Positions 9,704 to 20,065 of a DNA stretch of 64,000 bases are shown piece after piece. The first letter of the stretch is position 1, and every line of letters starts with the position of its first letter. This DNA is from Rickettsiella endosymbiont of Aleochara curtula (lineage in GTDB: Bacteria; Pseudomonadota; Gammaproteobacteria; Diplorickettsiales; Diplorickettsiaceae): contig NZ_OZ034990.1 in assembly GCF_964030935.1 (NCBI RefSeq), positions 248,001-312,000 on the forward strand. Reading direction: 5' to 3'. The notes under the pieces were generated by a model. That model worked only from the letters and a program-made list of their open reading frames with translations, searched no databases and was not told where the DNA came from. The position numbers and the translations under genes are program-made.

Positions 9704-11410
9704 TCATTGCGTTAATTTTTGTTGCAAAAAATCCAAAACGTCATGGGTATTTAGCATTTGCTCAGTTTTTTCGGTTCTTGCTTTGTAAGCGATGACTTTT
9801 TCCTGCAAGGTTTTTTCGCTGATGACTAAACGATAGGGAATGCCGATCAGATCATTATCAGCAAACAACAAACCAGGACGCTCCATTCTGTCATCAAGTA
9901 TCACGTCTATGCCTGCATCACTCAGTTGTTTATAGAGTGCATCGGCAGCATGTTTAACCTGTTCAGACCGATGATAAGCAATTGGAACAAGCACTACTTG
10001 AAATGGGGCCATCGCTTGCGGCCAAATAATACCTTGTTCATCATGATTTTGTTCGATGGCCGCGCCGACAATACGCGATACACCAATCCCATAGCATCCC
10101 ATTTCCATCGGCAGTAAACTTCCATCTTCAGCGGTAATATTGGCGCCCATCGCGAGACTATATTTATTGCCAAGTTGAAATATATGACCCACTTCAATGC
10201 CACGTTGCATTTTTAAATGTCCTTTCCCATCGGGACTGGGATCACCCACTTGCACTTGGCGTAAATCGGCAATGGGTGGCAATGGGCAATCGCGTTCCCA
10301 ATTAACATGCGTGTAATGAAAACCTTCTTCATTAGCACCACAGACAAAATCAGCAAGCACAGCGGCACAGCGATCGACAATTAACGGTATTGATAAATCG
10401 ACTGGACCTAAGTAACCGACAGCCACACCGGTTAGCTTTAAGATATCGGCTTCCCCAGCAAATGTGAGAGGGTGAGCAATCTCAGGGATTTTAGCAAGTT
10501 TGGTGGGATTTAATTCGTGATCACCGCGCAATATAAGACCCGTTAAAGGATGTTTTTTTCCCTTTACCATTAATAATTTGACACAATGTTGAGGATCGAT
10601 TTTTAAAAATTCACAAACTGCGGCAATAGTTTTTGTGTCGGGTGTTTTTACTTTCTTGAGTGGCGCCGTAGCAGTAGGTCGTTGATTAACGACGAGACTT
10701 TCTGCCAGTTCGGCGTTTGCAGCATAATCACTGCTATCACTATAAAAAATTTGATCTTCGCCGGTTTGTGCCAATACTTGAAATTCTTGTGATTGACTGC
10801 CGCCGATATTGCCGGTATCCGCCAAGACAGCACGAAATTTTAATCCTAAGCGTGTGAAAATTCTGCAATAACTATCATGCATAATTTGATAGGTTGCTGC
10901 CAGGGAAGCTTTATCGCGATGAAACGAATATGCATCTTTCATGATAAATTCACGGGCGCGCATCACGCCAAAACGTGGACGAATTTCATCACGAAACTTG
11001 GTTTGTATTTGATAAAAAATCAGCGGTAATTGTTTGTAACTACGGACTTCATTACGTACTAACGAGGTAATGACTTCTTCGTGGGTGGGTCCAAAGCAAA
11101 ACCAGCGTTGATGTCTATCGGTAATGCGTAGTAATTCTGGGCCGTACGCATCCCAACGTTCTGATTCTTGCCAAAGCTCCGCTGGTTGTAGATTGGGCAT
11201 CAACACCTCTTGGCCATTGATACGATTCATTTCTTCGCGCACGATAGTTTCGACTTTGCGTAACACGCGCAAACCCAAGGGCAGCCAAGTATAAATTCCA
11301 GAGGCTAATTTACGGATCATGCCGGCGCGCAACATTAATTGATGACTTTTGATCTCGGCATCGGCCGGTGCTTCTTTGAGCGTGGGTAAATACAGATGAC
11401 TGCTGCGCAT
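9704..11410 (-). CDS. proS: prolyl-tRNA synthetase, bacterial ProS type
   Basis: Charges tRNA-Pro. At 568 residues it is the long bacterial form with an editing INS domain (about 220-400) inserted between class II motifs 2 and 3, which clears alanyl-tRNA-Pro. Motif 2 lies around [20 protein letters not shown], motif 3 is [17 protein letters not shown], and a C-terminal anticodon-binding domain follows (about 475-568). The N-terminus [20 protein letters not shown] is typical, which supports the ATG at 11410. The upstream ribosome site is weak (GAGA). Confidence 0.96.
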   Translation of the reverse strand: MRSSHLYLPTLKEAPADAEIKSHQLMLRAGMIRKLASGIYTWLPLGLRVLRKVETIVREEMNRINGQEVLMPNLQPAELWQESERWDAYGPELLRITDRHQRWFCFGPTHEEVITSLVRNEVRSYKQLPLIFYQIQTKFRDEIRPRFGVMRAREFIMKDAYSFHRDKASLAATYQIMHDSYCRIFTRLGLKFRAVLADTGNIGGSQSQEFQVLAQTGEDQIFYSDSSDYAANAELAESLVVNQRPTATAPLKKVKTPDTKTIAAVCEFLKIDPQHCVKLLMVKGKKHPLTGLILRGDHELNPTKLAKIPEIAHPLTFAGEADILKLTGVAVGYLGPVDLSIPLIVDRCAAVLADFVCGANEEGFHYTHVNWERDCPLPPIADLRQVQVGDPSPDGKGHLKMQRGIEVGHIFQLGNKYSLAMGANITAEDGSLLPMEMGCYGIGVSRIVGAAIEQNHDEQGIIWPQAMAPFQVVLVPIAYHRSEQVKHAADALYKQLSDAGIDVILDDRMERPGLLFADNDLIGIPYRLVISEKTLQEKVIAYKARTEKTEQMLNTHDVLDFLQQKLTQ

Positions 11411-11748
11411 AATGGATAATCTCAGTGAACATTTACGATACCAAAGCTTACACTAGAACCGCTCTTCTGCAAAACCACGTACGCCTTTTTTATAAATCTC
11501 AAGTGCTTGGGTGTACTGGATAAATTAGCGGGTTAAATAAGTTTTCAGTCAAATATTATTTTAAGATTTTTTAATTTTTAATTATAGGCATATTCTGTTT
11601 AAGAATTACTTATAATGTCTTTTTATGACTTTCTATTACTTTAAAAGCATATTGCTTTTCAGTGAGCCACTGCTAAGATACAAAAATGGGTATGTTTTTA
11701 TATCTATTTTTGAAATTATAAAATTTTTTTAATAAAAAAGAGAAGTTT
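11411..11748. other. intergenic region, divergent promoters
   Basis: 338 bases without a gene between divergent proS and the 1378-residue gene. It is AT-rich. A perfect -10 hexamer TATAAT lies at 11611-11616, reading toward the large gene, but its -35 is poor. AGAGAAG precedes the ATG at 11749. I see no repeat element or RNA gene here. Confidence 0.5.
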
Positions 11749-14700
11749 ATGCGAATTGATGAAATACTGGCAAAGGTTAAAGTTGTTTTAAATACTGACA
11801 AATTTGACACTAACGAGCTCCGCGCTAAGCTTGAAGTATTTTCTGAAAGTCAATTAGAGCAGGTTTCCTTAATGGTTGATTCAATCGAAAATATACCACA
11901 TGATTTCCGAACCGAAGAATTCATTCATAAGCTTTTAATACGCGATGATAAAACCTTTAGGGTTGGAAAAATACTTATAAAAATTCTAGTTGTTTTAGGT
12001 ACGAAGTTAAGTTGTCACGTATGTCTTAATAGACCTAACACTGACATGCTCCGCGCCAAGCTTGAAGTACTTTCTGAAAGTCAATTTGAACGGGTTTCCT
12101 TAATGGTTGATTCAATCGAAAATATACCACGTGATTTCCGAACCAGAAAATTCATACATAAGCTTTTAACACATTCCGATGATGCGACTCTAGATGGGGA
12201 TCTCCAGAAAATTCTATTTAGATTTGAGTCTTATGTGAAACAACCAAAAAAAACTGCAGTTGTCAGATACCAAAAAGCTGAAAAAAATATATCCACTTTG
12301 TTTGAAAAATTTCAGCTATTAGAGCTTTGGGCAGAAAATCAATCGATATTAAAAGATCACTCTAATTTCGAAGTCATTGTTTCCTGTTTGATCAAAATTA
12401 ATGAACCAAAACTTATAACTCAATCATTGATTAATATTCTTTACATACTTGGTCCCTATTCTTATTTAATCGCGCAACTTATAGAGAAGAATTTGTTGCA
12501 CGAATTTTTACAATACCTGGACGCTTTTCCAATACCAAACAATATTGATTCTGCGGACTTTTTCAGAGTGTTGGTTCAGTTTTTACTGGTAGATCAGAAA
12601 CATAATAGTAAGTCGCTAGTAACAGAATCTAATGTAAACAAAGTTTTTTTAGCTTTAAAAAATGTTGTATCAGCAGGAAAGCCTGTATACATAGAAGAAT
12701 ATACAAGAGTATTAATTTTGTTTTTACAATGTGATTTATTTAGAGAACCTTTTCTATCTGCTTTAGCTATAAGGGCAAACCAGATTGAAGTTCTAAAAAA
12801 TATCTACCAAGGAGGACAGATTCTTTTAGTACAGAAACTAGCAACAGAGCAAAATATGGCTGCGTTTTTGGCATATTATAGGAACGATTTTTTATCTACA
12901 ATTAAAATAACTCGACTGGAAAATCTGCGAGACAGTACAAATATTCAACGTTTATTCGATGATAGCAGGTTATTTTGTGCGTTAGCTCCTTTTTTTTTAG
13001 TAAAGAAACTAGCAACAGAGCAAAATATGGCTAGCAGGTTATTTCGTGCGTTAGCTCCTTTTGTTTTAGTACAGAAACTAGCAACAGAGCAAAATATGGC
13101 TGCGTTTCTGGCATATTATAGGACCGATTCTTTATCTACAATTAAATTAACTCGACTGAAAAATCTCCGAGACAGTAGAAATATTCAACGTTTATTCGGT
13201 GTTAGCAGGTTATTTCGTGCGTTAGCTCCTTTTTTGACTCAAGAGCTTTTATTGAAGATTTATGCATTACGCAGCCCTAGAACTACGGCCAACCTGATTG
13301 ATTTTATTAGGAAAAATGGGCTCGCAGGACTTTTAAAGTTAAAATTTAGTGATGAGTCTAAAAGTTATTTATCTCGCTTTCTCGCCTGTAAATATCCTTG
13401 GTATGCAGCTCCTGGGTTAAAAATATTGAAAGAAAATGATATTTTTACATCAACTAATGTTGATCTATTACTTGATTATTATGCTTGTTCTGCGAGACCT
13501 AAAACCATAGACGAAGATAAAGGTCCAAAATTTGCTGAGGTATTAGTTGAGCTCTCTAGAAGTAAACTTTTAGAGAGCAAAGAACTGGTCAATCTAATTT
13601 TTAAGCATAATAAACCCTTAAGTTTAGCTAAGGCATTAATTACATTTTCTAAAAATGATCTTTTAGGAAATGAGAAACTAATTAATCTGATTGTTAATAG
13701 AGCTGACCCTTCATTTTTTGCTGAAGGGTTAGCTACGCTTTATAAAAGTAATCTTTGTGATGACAAACTTATTGAGCTTATTAAAAAATCTGCTTTCCCA
13801 AACTATTTTGCTAAAATATTAGTTAAGTTTTATCAAAACGATCTTCTTAACGAGCAGCATATTAAACTTGTTGAAAAATCTTCTAAGCCAGAGCAGGTTG
13901 CTAGTTTGTTGGTATTATGCAAGCAACAGGACTTTTATAATCAAACTACTTTTGAATTTATTGAAAAAAACTGCACTTCTCCCGTATTACTTAGACAATG
14001 GGTTGTTTTAATAAAAAATAAACTTGACGACGAAAAAAACATAGCGCTTATTTTGGAAATGAACAATTCAATGACTCCAAAAGAGATTCCTTCAGAAGTG
14101 GCTTCTCTACTTTCGAAAAAAAAATGTTCTATGACTCCAAAGGAGTTTTATTCAAAAGTGGCTTCTCTACTTTTGGAAATAAACAATTTTATGGATCCAA
14201 AAAGGATTTCTTCAAGAGTGGCTTTTCTACTTTCGAAAGAAAACAATGTAATGACTCAAGAGATCGCTTCGGAAGTATATCCTCTACTTTCAAAAATAAA
14301 GAAATTAGTAACTCCAACAGAGATTTCTTTAGAAGTGGCTTCTCTGCTAGAAGTTCTCGACCATTACCAACTTGTTACACCCGATAACTTTCAGACTATT
14401 ATCAATAAAAAGGGTGAATTGATATGGAAAATTTATTATTGGTATGGTTGGTTGGTTTGGGGCGTTGCTGATCAGCTGGATAGGCTCGGCAAGCAGCATC
14501 TTCTTACTCAGGAAATATTTCATAGCATTATGAAACTGACTGAGAAGGAGAGGGTAGCTTTTTGCAAGTTACTTAAGGAACTTCGCAGAGGGTTTATGTC
14601 TCATGAAAAATATTTGACTCAGGATCTTCTTGCTCGGTTTATACAAGAACCTAATACTTATCTAAATTTTTTTAAACAAATAAAAGCCATTTTAAGCGTT

Positions 14701-15885
14701 CGTTTTTTTCACTCTAAGGATATGATGATTGCCTTGAATCATGCTGAACCAATACAAGCCGCCCATGCTTTAACTATTGTAGAAGGTTACAGAAACTTCG
14801 AAGGTGAGATGCAAGAAGAAATTCGAATCCACATCAAAGAAAGTGAAAGTCCATTGCTGGAAGTTTTTAAAAAAGGTTTTCTGGAATGGCCAAACTTTCT
14901 ATCGAAAGAACACTTTGATATTATCAACTCTAGCTTGCATCCTCATACTTTGTTTGTAGCCCTGAAGTGTCTAAGTAAAACTATTATTTTAAATCCAATA
15001 GTTGTAACTGAGCTTATAAGTATTATAACAGGCACGCAGGTTGATACGCAGCTACTAAGAGTTTTTAGCATGAGAGAGCTTTTTAGCTTAGACAACCTAA
15101 AGAGCTATTTCACGCTGGATTACATGCGCAGAGGGGGGGTTGCTTTAATTCTTACATTAGATAAGGTATTTCCTAAGCAAGAATCTTCACAAAGAATTTT
15201 TGATTTTATGATCGAAAATTTTGGTTCTTATATTGAAGAAATAGTTAAGGGTTTAGAGAATGCTAATCTTCTAAATCAACACAATCTTGAGCAGTTATTA
15301 GAGAAAACAAGTGGTTTTTTATGGACTAATGAAGCTTACTACCCTATCTGGGGGCCTATTCTTTCGAAAGGAATCTTGTCCCAGGCTATTTTAAATCAGC
15401 TCGTTGAACTTGCGCAACAGAAAAAATCGAATTCACTCGAGTTGTTTCGTCAATACGTAAATAAGGAGATTACTCACTACCAAATATCTAGTAAAGTGAA
15501 TAAAGAACTAGAGTCTAATCTGATTGATTTAATCGATGCGGGCGATGAAAAAGACTTGAGATTCTTAAATGACCTACTTGGAATATTTGAAACACAGCCT
15601 GATCGATTGGCAAAAATATGGGTAGAAATTAAGTCTTTAGCTTCGTTTTCTGAAAAAATTGAAGTTAAGCTGAAAGATTTATTTTGCACTTCTGAGGTGA
15701 AATTCAACGTAGAAATGCTACCTGGATTAAGAGAACGGTTGTCAGCTAGACGATGGATTTCGAATATTTTTGAACGATCTGAATATATGGTTAATTCAAG
15801 TGTTTTTTTCCAAAGAAGAAACGCTTCTAATCAAACGGAAGGAGCTCCATCCTTTGATTCCATGGGGAAATTAGGTATGAAATAA
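11749..15885 (+). CDS. giant alpha-helical repeat protein of unknown function, effector candidate
   Basis: 1378 residues, no signal peptide or membrane helix, almost entirely predicted helix. The middle (about 590-760) consists of units of about 35 residues with the pattern A..L..L....LL....L..LI, as in an alpha-solenoid. Three sets of recent internal duplications lie at residues 24-141, about 359-498 and about 775-873, and all keep the frame. A segment near residue 1194 (FLWTNEAYYPIWGPIL, then LVELAQQ) recurs in the orphan at 28387-29547 (FLLSNEAYSLVWRPLE, IIELAQQ), so the two are related. Nothing suggests an enzyme. Size, repeats and cytoplasmic character resemble secreted effectors of Legionellales, but secretion is inference. 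Confidence 0.7.
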   Translation: MRIDEILAKVKVVLNTDKFDTNELRAKLEVFSESQLEQVSLMVDSIENIPHDFRTEEFIHKLLIRDDKTFRVGKILIKILVVLGTKLSCHVCLNRPNTDMLRAKLEVLSESQFERVSLMVDSIENIPRDFRTRKFIHKLLTHSDDATLDGDLQKILFRFESYVKQPKKTAVVRYQKAEKNISTLFEKFQLLELWAENQSILKDHSNFEVIVSCLIKINEPKLITQSLINILYILGPYSYLIAQLIEKNLLHEFLQYLDAFPIPNNIDSADFFRVLVQFLLVDQKHNSKSLVTESNVNKVFLALKNVVSAGKPVYIEEYTRVLILFLQCDLFREPFLSALAIRANQIEVLKNIYQGGQILLVQKLATEQNMAAFLAYYRNDFLSTIKITRLENLRDSTNIQRLFDDSRLFCALAPFFLVKKLATEQNMASRLFRALAPFVLVQKLATEQNMAAFLAYYRTDSLSTIKLTRLKNLRDSRNIQRLFGVSRLFRALAPFLTQELLLKIYALRSPRTTANLIDFIRKNGLAGLLKLKFSDESKSYLSRFLACKYPWYAAPGLKILKENDIFTSTNVDLLLDYYACSARPKTIDEDKGPKFAEVLVELSRSKLLESKELVNLIFKHNKPLSLAKALITFSKNDLLGNEKLINLIVNRADPSFFAEGLATLYKSNLCDDKLIELIKKSAFPNYFAKILVKFYQNDLLNEQHIKLVEKSSKPEQVASLLVLCKQQDFYNQTTFEFIEKNCTSPVLLRQWVVLIKNKLDDEKNIALILEMNNSMTPKEIPSEVASLLSKKKCSMTPKEFYSKVASLLLEINNFMDPKRISSRVAFLLSKENNVMTQEIASEVYPLLSKIKKLVTPTEISLEVASLLEVLDHYQLVTPDNFQTIINKKGELIWKIYYWYGWLVWGVADQLDRLGKQHLLTQEIFHSIMKLTEKERVAFCKLLKELRRGFMSHEKYLTQDLLARFIQEPNTYLNFFKQIKAILSVRFFHSKDMMIALNHAEPIQAAHALTIVEGYRNFEGEMQEEIRIHIKESESPLLEVFKKGFLEWPNFLSKEHFDIINSSLHPHTLFVALKCLSKTIILNPIVVTELISIITGTQVDTQLLRVFSMRELFSLDNLKSYFTLDYMRRGGVALILTLDKVFPKQESSQRIFDFMIENFGSYIEEIVKGLENANLLNQHNLEQLLEKTSGFLWTNEAYYPIWGPILSKGILSQAILNQLVELAQQKKSNSLELFRQYVNKEITHYQISSKVNKELESNLIDLIDAGDEKDLRFLNDLLGIFETQPDRLAKIWVEIKSLASFSEKIEVKLKDLFCTSEVKFNVEMLPGLRERLSARRWISNIFERSEYMVNSSVFFQRRNASNQTEGAPSFDSMGKLGMK
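11818..12169 (+). repeat. in-frame duplication, 231-base period
   Basis: Bases 11818-11938 recur at 12049-12169 with an offset of 231 bases (77 codons). Both copies encode RAKLEV.SESQ, then VSLMVDSIENIP and DFRT, with only a few substitutions. The near-identity at DNA level points to a recent duplication of about one unit at the N-terminus of the large protein. Confidence 0.9.
12824..13241 (+). repeat. in-frame triplication with one internally deleted copy
   Basis: A unit encoding LVQKLATEQNMAAFLAYY, then SRLFRALAPF occurs in full at about 12824-13001 and again at about 13064-13241 (offset 240 bases, 80 codons). A shortened copy between them (about 13002-13063) joins the beginning ATEQNMA directly to the end SRLFRALAPF. 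All three stay in frame. This is what unequal recombination between repeats leaves behind. Confidence 0.9.
14071..14367 (+). repeat. five tandem 60-base repeats inside the large gene
   Basis: Five consecutive units start at about 14071, 14131, 14191, 14251 and 14308 (one is 57 bases). Each encodes a version of MTPKEI.SEVASLLSK. Divergence between units is moderate and all remain in frame. The period of 20 residues is shorter than the 35-residue helical unit before it, so this is a separate expansion event. Confidence 0.88.
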
Positions 15886-16031
15886 GTAGCGTTTAAAAAT
15901 TTACATAAAAAAGGGATATTTTTTATTTATTTTTGAACACTCTTAGTTTGGTTAAAATAACTTGTTTAGCATGCAGTATCGAGTAAAATTTAGTAAGGAT
16001 GCAGATTAACTAGAAATCCAAGGAGCTTGCT

Positions 16032-16703
16032 ATGGAAGATATGGGAAAAGGCTTGTCAAAAAAAAATGATTATCAATACTGTCAAAAGGATATAAATCGT
16101 GTAAAAGAAGGCATTAAGATAATCGATGAGGTATGGAATAAATATTTAGAGCATATCAATGATTTAATTGCATCTGCTAAAATTAACGATCAAGATGCGC
16201 CAAAGATTCAAGGAATGATAAAATGTTTAATTAAGCATTGGCAAGACTTTAAGGAAGCTTGGAACTTTGAGTATCCTAAGCCGGAAAATCATTGTCTCTT
16301 TGATCGTAACCCCAATCAATACTATGTCGATAAGCAGAAGAGTCTTGATTGTTTTGCACAAAAACTAACTGAGTTACATCACGCCGTTAAAGACGCTGCT
16401 TATCCAGGTTGGTTCGAAAGATTATATCAATTTATTAAAACCAGCTTGTTAAAACTGTATAACTGTTTGTTTGCCGGTCCTCGGAATCTAAGTAGCGAAA
16501 ATGTCTATATTGTGGCGGCTAAGTATGGTTACGCTCCGACGATGTCAAGTTATACTCCTACGAGACATAATTATTTTATCTGCCAAGAAAAGTTAAGGGA
16601 CAACATTGCTTTACTTCAAGAAGACCTCGCACCCATTGAAAAATGGCAAAAAAACTCCCTAAAAGCGGCCATATACGATAGTGCTTCACTCAAAAGAGTG
16701 TAA
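16032..16703 (+). CDS. orphan protein, 223 residues
   Basis: Not recognised. It is mostly charged and helical, with cysteines scattered (QYCQKDI, MIKCLIKHW, LYNCLF). One amphipathic or short hydrophobic stretch lies at about 138-152 (LYQFIKTSLLKLYNCLFAG). No signal peptide is seen. A strong ribosome site AAGGAG sits six bases before the ATG, so the gene is very likely translated. It follows the 1378-residue gene on the same strand with a 146-base gap and appears to belong to the same accessory island. Confidence 0.65.
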   Translation: MEDMGKGLSKKNDYQYCQKDINRVKEGIKIIDEVWNKYLEHINDLIASAKINDQDAPKIQGMIKCLIKHWQDFKEAWNFEYPKPENHCLFDRNPNQYYVDKQKSLDCFAQKLTELHHAVKDAAYPGWFERLYQFIKTSLLKLYNCLFAGPRNLSSENVYIVAAKYGYAPTMSSYTPTRHNYFICQEKLRDNIALLQEDLAPIEKWQKNSLKAAIYDSASLKRV

Positions 16704-16825
16704 GTCCGCACTGGCCAAAGTGTAAACACTGGATTAAAATGCCGCTTATGGAGTCGCACGTGAGATAGCTTGCTACCGGCTCGCTTTCAAAAACCCCAAA
16801 TGCATACAACAAGGTGAGGTATTTC

Positions 16826-17176
16826 ATGCCTATTTATGAGTATCAATGTAAGGCCTGTGGTCATACGTTTGATACGATACAAAGCTTTAGTGAAGAACCT
16901 TTAACCGATTGTCCGGTTTGTAAAGAACCGGCATTGAAGAAATTGATTTCGGCATCGGCCTTCCACTTAAAGGGCAGTGGGTGGTATGTGACTGATTTTA
17001 AAAACCCGCCCGCTAAAGCGGATAGCTCAGAGAAAACTAAAACTGAGGATGCCAGTAAGAAGCCGGCGGAAGCGAATAAAGAAACGAGTAAAGACACTAA
17101 AACATCAGAAACTGCAGCAGCAAATCCTGCGGACAAAACTAATAAAACCGATAAATCGGATGAAAAATCCTCTTAA
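16826..17176 (+). CDS. FmdB-family zinc-ribbon protein
   Basis: A 116-residue protein starting [16 protein letters not shown], the hallmark of the FmdB/CxxC_CxxC_SSSS family. The zinc ribbon uses C-x2-C at about 8-11 and C-x2-C in CPVCKEP at about 31-34, then the conserved LIS-SAF stretch. The second half is a low-complexity, charged, Lys/Glu/Ala/Thr-rich tail, probably disordered. A GTG at 16814 also opens the frame, but AAGGTGAGG lies at the right distance from the ATG at 16826. The gene is next to aspS, as in many gammaproteobacteria. The family is often called regulatory, on weak evidence. Confidence 0.88.
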   Translation: MPIYEYQCKACGHTFDTIQSFSEEPLTDCPVCKEPALKKLISASAFHLKGSGWYVTDFKNPPAKADSSEKTKTEDASKKPAEANKETSKDTKTSETAAANPADKTNKTDKSDEKSS

Positions 17177-17191
17177 ATTAAAAAATATTAT

Positions 17192-18964
17192 ATGCAAAGA
17201 ACACATTTCAATCAGCAATTAAACCCAAGCTTGGTCGATGAAACCATACAAGTCTGTGGCTGGGTACATCATCGACGTGATCACGGTGGCATTATTTTTA
17301 TTGACTGTCGCGATCGTACTGGACTTTTACAAGTGGTGTTTAATCCAGAACAGGCGGAGCTTTTTAAGCGAGCAGAAACATTACGTAACGAATATGTGGT
17401 GCAAATTACCGGAAAAATACGTTTACGCCCGAAAGGGACTGAAAATGTTAATTTAAAATCTGGAACGATAGAATTGCAGGCGACGCAATTAAATATCTTA
17501 AATACTTCAGCACCGTTACCAATTTCCATTGATGCTTATACACCGGTGAGCGAAGAAGTAGCATTACGTTATCGTTATCTGGATTTGCGCCGTCCCGAAG
17601 TGCAAGAACGCTTTCGGTTGCGAACGCGCGTCGTGCAATTGATGCGGCGCTTTTATGAAGAAAAAGGATTTTTAGATATCGAAACACCGGTGCTGACTAA
17701 AGCCACACCGGAAGGTGCACGGGATTATTTGGTACCGAGTCGTGTTCATCCCGGTGAATTTTATGCCTTGCCGCAATCACCACAGTTATTTAAACAATTA
17801 TTGATGATGTCGGGATTTGATCGTTATTACCAAATTGTGCGTTGTTTTCGTGATGAGGATCTGCGTGCTGATCGTCAACCAGAATTTACGCAGCTGGATA
17901 TGGAAATGTCCTTTTGTAATGAAGAAGATATACAAACCTTGAATGAATCGTTGATCCGCCATCTATTTAAAGAATTATTGGATGTGAATTTACCGGACCC
18001 TTTTCCACGCATGACGTATGCAACGGCCATGCAACGCTATGGAAGTGATAAACCGGATTTGCGTATTCCATTTGAATTAGTAGATATTGCTGATTTGGTT
18101 AAGGACATCGAATTTAAGGTTTTTTCGGGGCCGGCCAATGATACACAGGGACGGGTGACGGCCTTACGCATCCCTAAAGGCGCCGACTTGAGTCGTAAAG
18201 CGATTGAAGACTACACACAATACATAGCTATTTTTGGGGCCAAAGGCTTGGCTTATATTAAAGTTTTGGATCGCACATTGGGTCTGGAAGGTTTGCAATC
18301 ACCGATCTTAAAATTTATTCCAGAGGCGACTGTCGAAGCAATATTACAACGCGTGTCAGCGGAAAACGGTGATATTATTTTCTTTGGTGCTGGCACGGCG
18401 AAAATGGTCAGTGAATCCTTAGGCGCGTTACGTGTCAAATTAGGTCATGATTTTAATTGTGTTAAACAAGAGTGGGCACCTTTGTGGATAGTGGACTTTC
18501 CTTTATTTGAATATGATGCACAGGAAAAGCGTTGGCAAGCTTTACATCATCCTTTTACTGCACCTAAAGTTAATGATGCCGCAGAGTTATTGGCTAATCC
18601 AGAATCATCTTTATCCAGAGCCTATGATATGGTGTTGAACGGTTGTGAAATTGGCGGTGGTTCGATCCGGATTCATGATACGCATCTACAATCAGCGGTA
18701 TTTGATTTATTAAATATTAATGAAGCAGAGCAGAAAGAAAAGTTTGGTTTTTTACTCGAAGCACTTAAATTTGGTTGTCCGCCGCACGGTGGATTGGCCT
18801 TTGGTCTGGATCGTTTGGTAATGTTGATGACAGGAGCAAAATCGATACGCGATGTGATTGCTTTTCCAAAAACACAGACGGCAAGCTGCCCGTTGACGCA
18901 TGCGCCCAGTCCAGTTTCCGAGCAACAATTAAATGAGTTATCGTTACAGATTCGTAAAAAATAA
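17192..18964 (+). CDS. aspS: aspartyl-tRNA synthetase, probably non-discriminating
   Basis: Class II synthetase of 590 residues with the bacterial layout: N-terminal OB-fold anticodon domain (1-105), catalytic core with motif 2 ([20 protein letters not shown]), GAD insertion domain (about 290-420) and motif 3 (GLDRLVMLM). The anticodon-loop sequence HHRRDHGG has histidine at residue 31, as in non-discriminating enzymes such as that of Pseudomonas, where E. coli has leucine. It would therefore charge both tRNA-Asp and tRNA-Asn, with an amidotransferase finishing Asn-tRNA. That is an inference from one determinant. It lies 15 bases after the FmdB gene. Confidence 0.95.
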   Translation: MQRTHFNQQLNPSLVDETIQVCGWVHHRRDHGGIIFIDCRDRTGLLQVVFNPEQAELFKRAETLRNEYVVQITGKIRLRPKGTENVNLKSGTIELQATQLNILNTSAPLPISIDAYTPVSEEVALRYRYLDLRRPEVQERFRLRTRVVQLMRRFYEEKGFLDIETPVLTKATPEGARDYLVPSRVHPGEFYALPQSPQLFKQLLMMSGFDRYYQIVRCFRDEDLRADRQPEFTQLDMEMSFCNEEDIQTLNESLIRHLFKELLDVNLPDPFPRMTYATAMQRYGSDKPDLRIPFELVDIADLVKDIEFKVFSGPANDTQGRVTALRIPKGADLSRKAIEDYTQYIAIFGAKGLAYIKVLDRTLGLEGLQSPILKFIPEATVEAILQRVSAENGDIIFFGAGTAKMVSESLGALRVKLGHDFNCVKQEWAPLWIVDFPLFEYDAQEKRWQALHHPFTAPKVNDAAELLANPESSLSRAYDMVLNGCEIGGGSIRIHDTHLQSAVFDLLNINEAEQKEKFGFLLEALKFGCPPHGGLAFGLDRLVMLMTGAKSIRDVIAFPKTQTASCPLTHAPSPVSEQQLNELSLQIRKK

Positions 18965-19059
18965 TCAATTTTGCTATGTTAAGATAAGTTACTATCAAAT
19001 TATTTTTTAAGAGCCTTCAGATCTCAGGTAGCACATTTTTTTGGATAATCATTTAGCTT

Positions 19060-19884
19060 ATGTCACATTCTAACCCACCGAATTTTAGCAAAGCCACCAG
19101 CGGCGATTATCGTATTCCGATTAAAGCGATCTTTCTGGAAGCTTGGTATCGGGTAAAAGGATTGAAAGCCTCTTTTTGGTTAGGTTTCCTTTATTTTATT
19201 TTAGTGATGGCAGCCGCTTGCCTGCTATTAGGCTTAATATTGGCGTTATTTGATGTATTTGTACTGCCATTAGCTACCGTCCATGATGCCAGCATTCTGT
19301 ATAATTTAAAGCTAGTGCTTAAATTTATTGTCGTCGCCACGGTGGAAGTGTTACGTTTTTTATTCACCGCTTCTTTGGCGTATATGGCCTTACAGCATTT
19401 ACGTAATCAACCCATCCATGCGAAGATGGTTTTTTCTTTCCGCCAGGCTTGGCGATCTTTAATAATTATTGGGTTTTTACTCTATCTGTTTAATAGTTTT
19501 ATTATTGCAAATACTAATATACTGTTACACAGTGCATTATTTAAACAGCAAATTGCTTATTTAGGCGCGGGTTTAGGTGGTATTTTTTTACTGGTTATTT
19601 TTTTAATCTGCTTCTTTTTATATTTCTATCTTTCGATCCTCGTGTATATGACGGTACTGCTTATTTTAGATCAAAAAATACCCAGCAAACAAAGTTTAGG
19701 TTTGGCTTTTCAGTCCGTTAACCAACATTTTTTTAAAAATATCTGTTTGATTATCGTAACAAGCTTAGTATTTGGGCTTTTAGCCTTGATGACTTTAGGA
19801 ATTGGTTTAATTTGGTTACTACCGATGACATCCTTAGTGACGGCTATCCAGTATAATCAAATTTTTTGTGAAGGTAATTTATAG
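19060..19884 (+). CDS. multi-pass inner-membrane protein, unknown function
   Basis: A 274-residue integral membrane protein with about six hydrophobic helices (about 40-65, 85-110, 125-145, 170-200, 205-225, 230-260) and a short soluble N-terminus containing SGDYRIPIKAIFLEAWYRV. No signal peptide or enzymatic motif is visible. It lies between aspS and yebC on the same strand, a position that in relatives is often empty, and is followed by a repeat element. I do not recognise a named family with confidence; it resembles small membrane proteins of the DUF-type common in Legionellales. Confidence 0.75.
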   Translation: MSHSNPPNFSKATSGDYRIPIKAIFLEAWYRVKGLKASFWLGFLYFILVMAAACLLLGLILALFDVFVLPLATVHDASILYNLKLVLKFIVVATVEVLRFLFTASLAYMALQHLRNQPIHAKMVFSFRQAWRSLIIIGFLLYLFNSFIIANTNILLHSALFKQQIAYLGAGLGGIFLLVIFLICFFLYFYLSILVYMTVLLILDQKIPSKQSLGLAFQSVNQHFFKNICLIIVTSLVFGLLALMTLGIGLIWLLPMTSLVTAIQYNQIFCEGNL

Positions 19885-19888
19885 GCTG

Positions 19889-20026
19889 CTCGTACTTGAA
19901 GACACGAAAATTGAAATAATTTACTCGTCATTACGAGCGCGCAAAATATTACTCGTCATTACGAGCACCGAAGGTGCGCGGTAATCCATGGGTGGTCACA
20001 CGAATGAACATTCGCTCGCCATGACG
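19889..20026. repeat. interspersed inverted-repeat element, copy 2 (extended)
   Basis: The left end CGTCATTACGAGC occurs twice (from about 19926 and 19953); the right end is GCTCGCCATGACG. The copy extends upstream with TTGAAATAATTTACTCG, which it shares with copy 3. It lies directly in front of yebC. Confidence 0.85.
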
Positions 20027-20065
20027 ATATTTTCGAATACCAAATATAATATATAAGAGAATGTT

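Noticed and set aside
11598-11614. PmrA-box-like TTTAAG-AATTA-CTTATA before the 1378-residue gene
   Set aside because: The second half matches only four of six positions and overlaps the likely -10 TATAAT, so it is not a credible activator site.
14124-14387. An 87-codon open frame on the same strand within the large gene
   Set aside because: It runs through the 60-base repeats in another frame; a period divisible by three keeps any open frame open, so this is a by-product.
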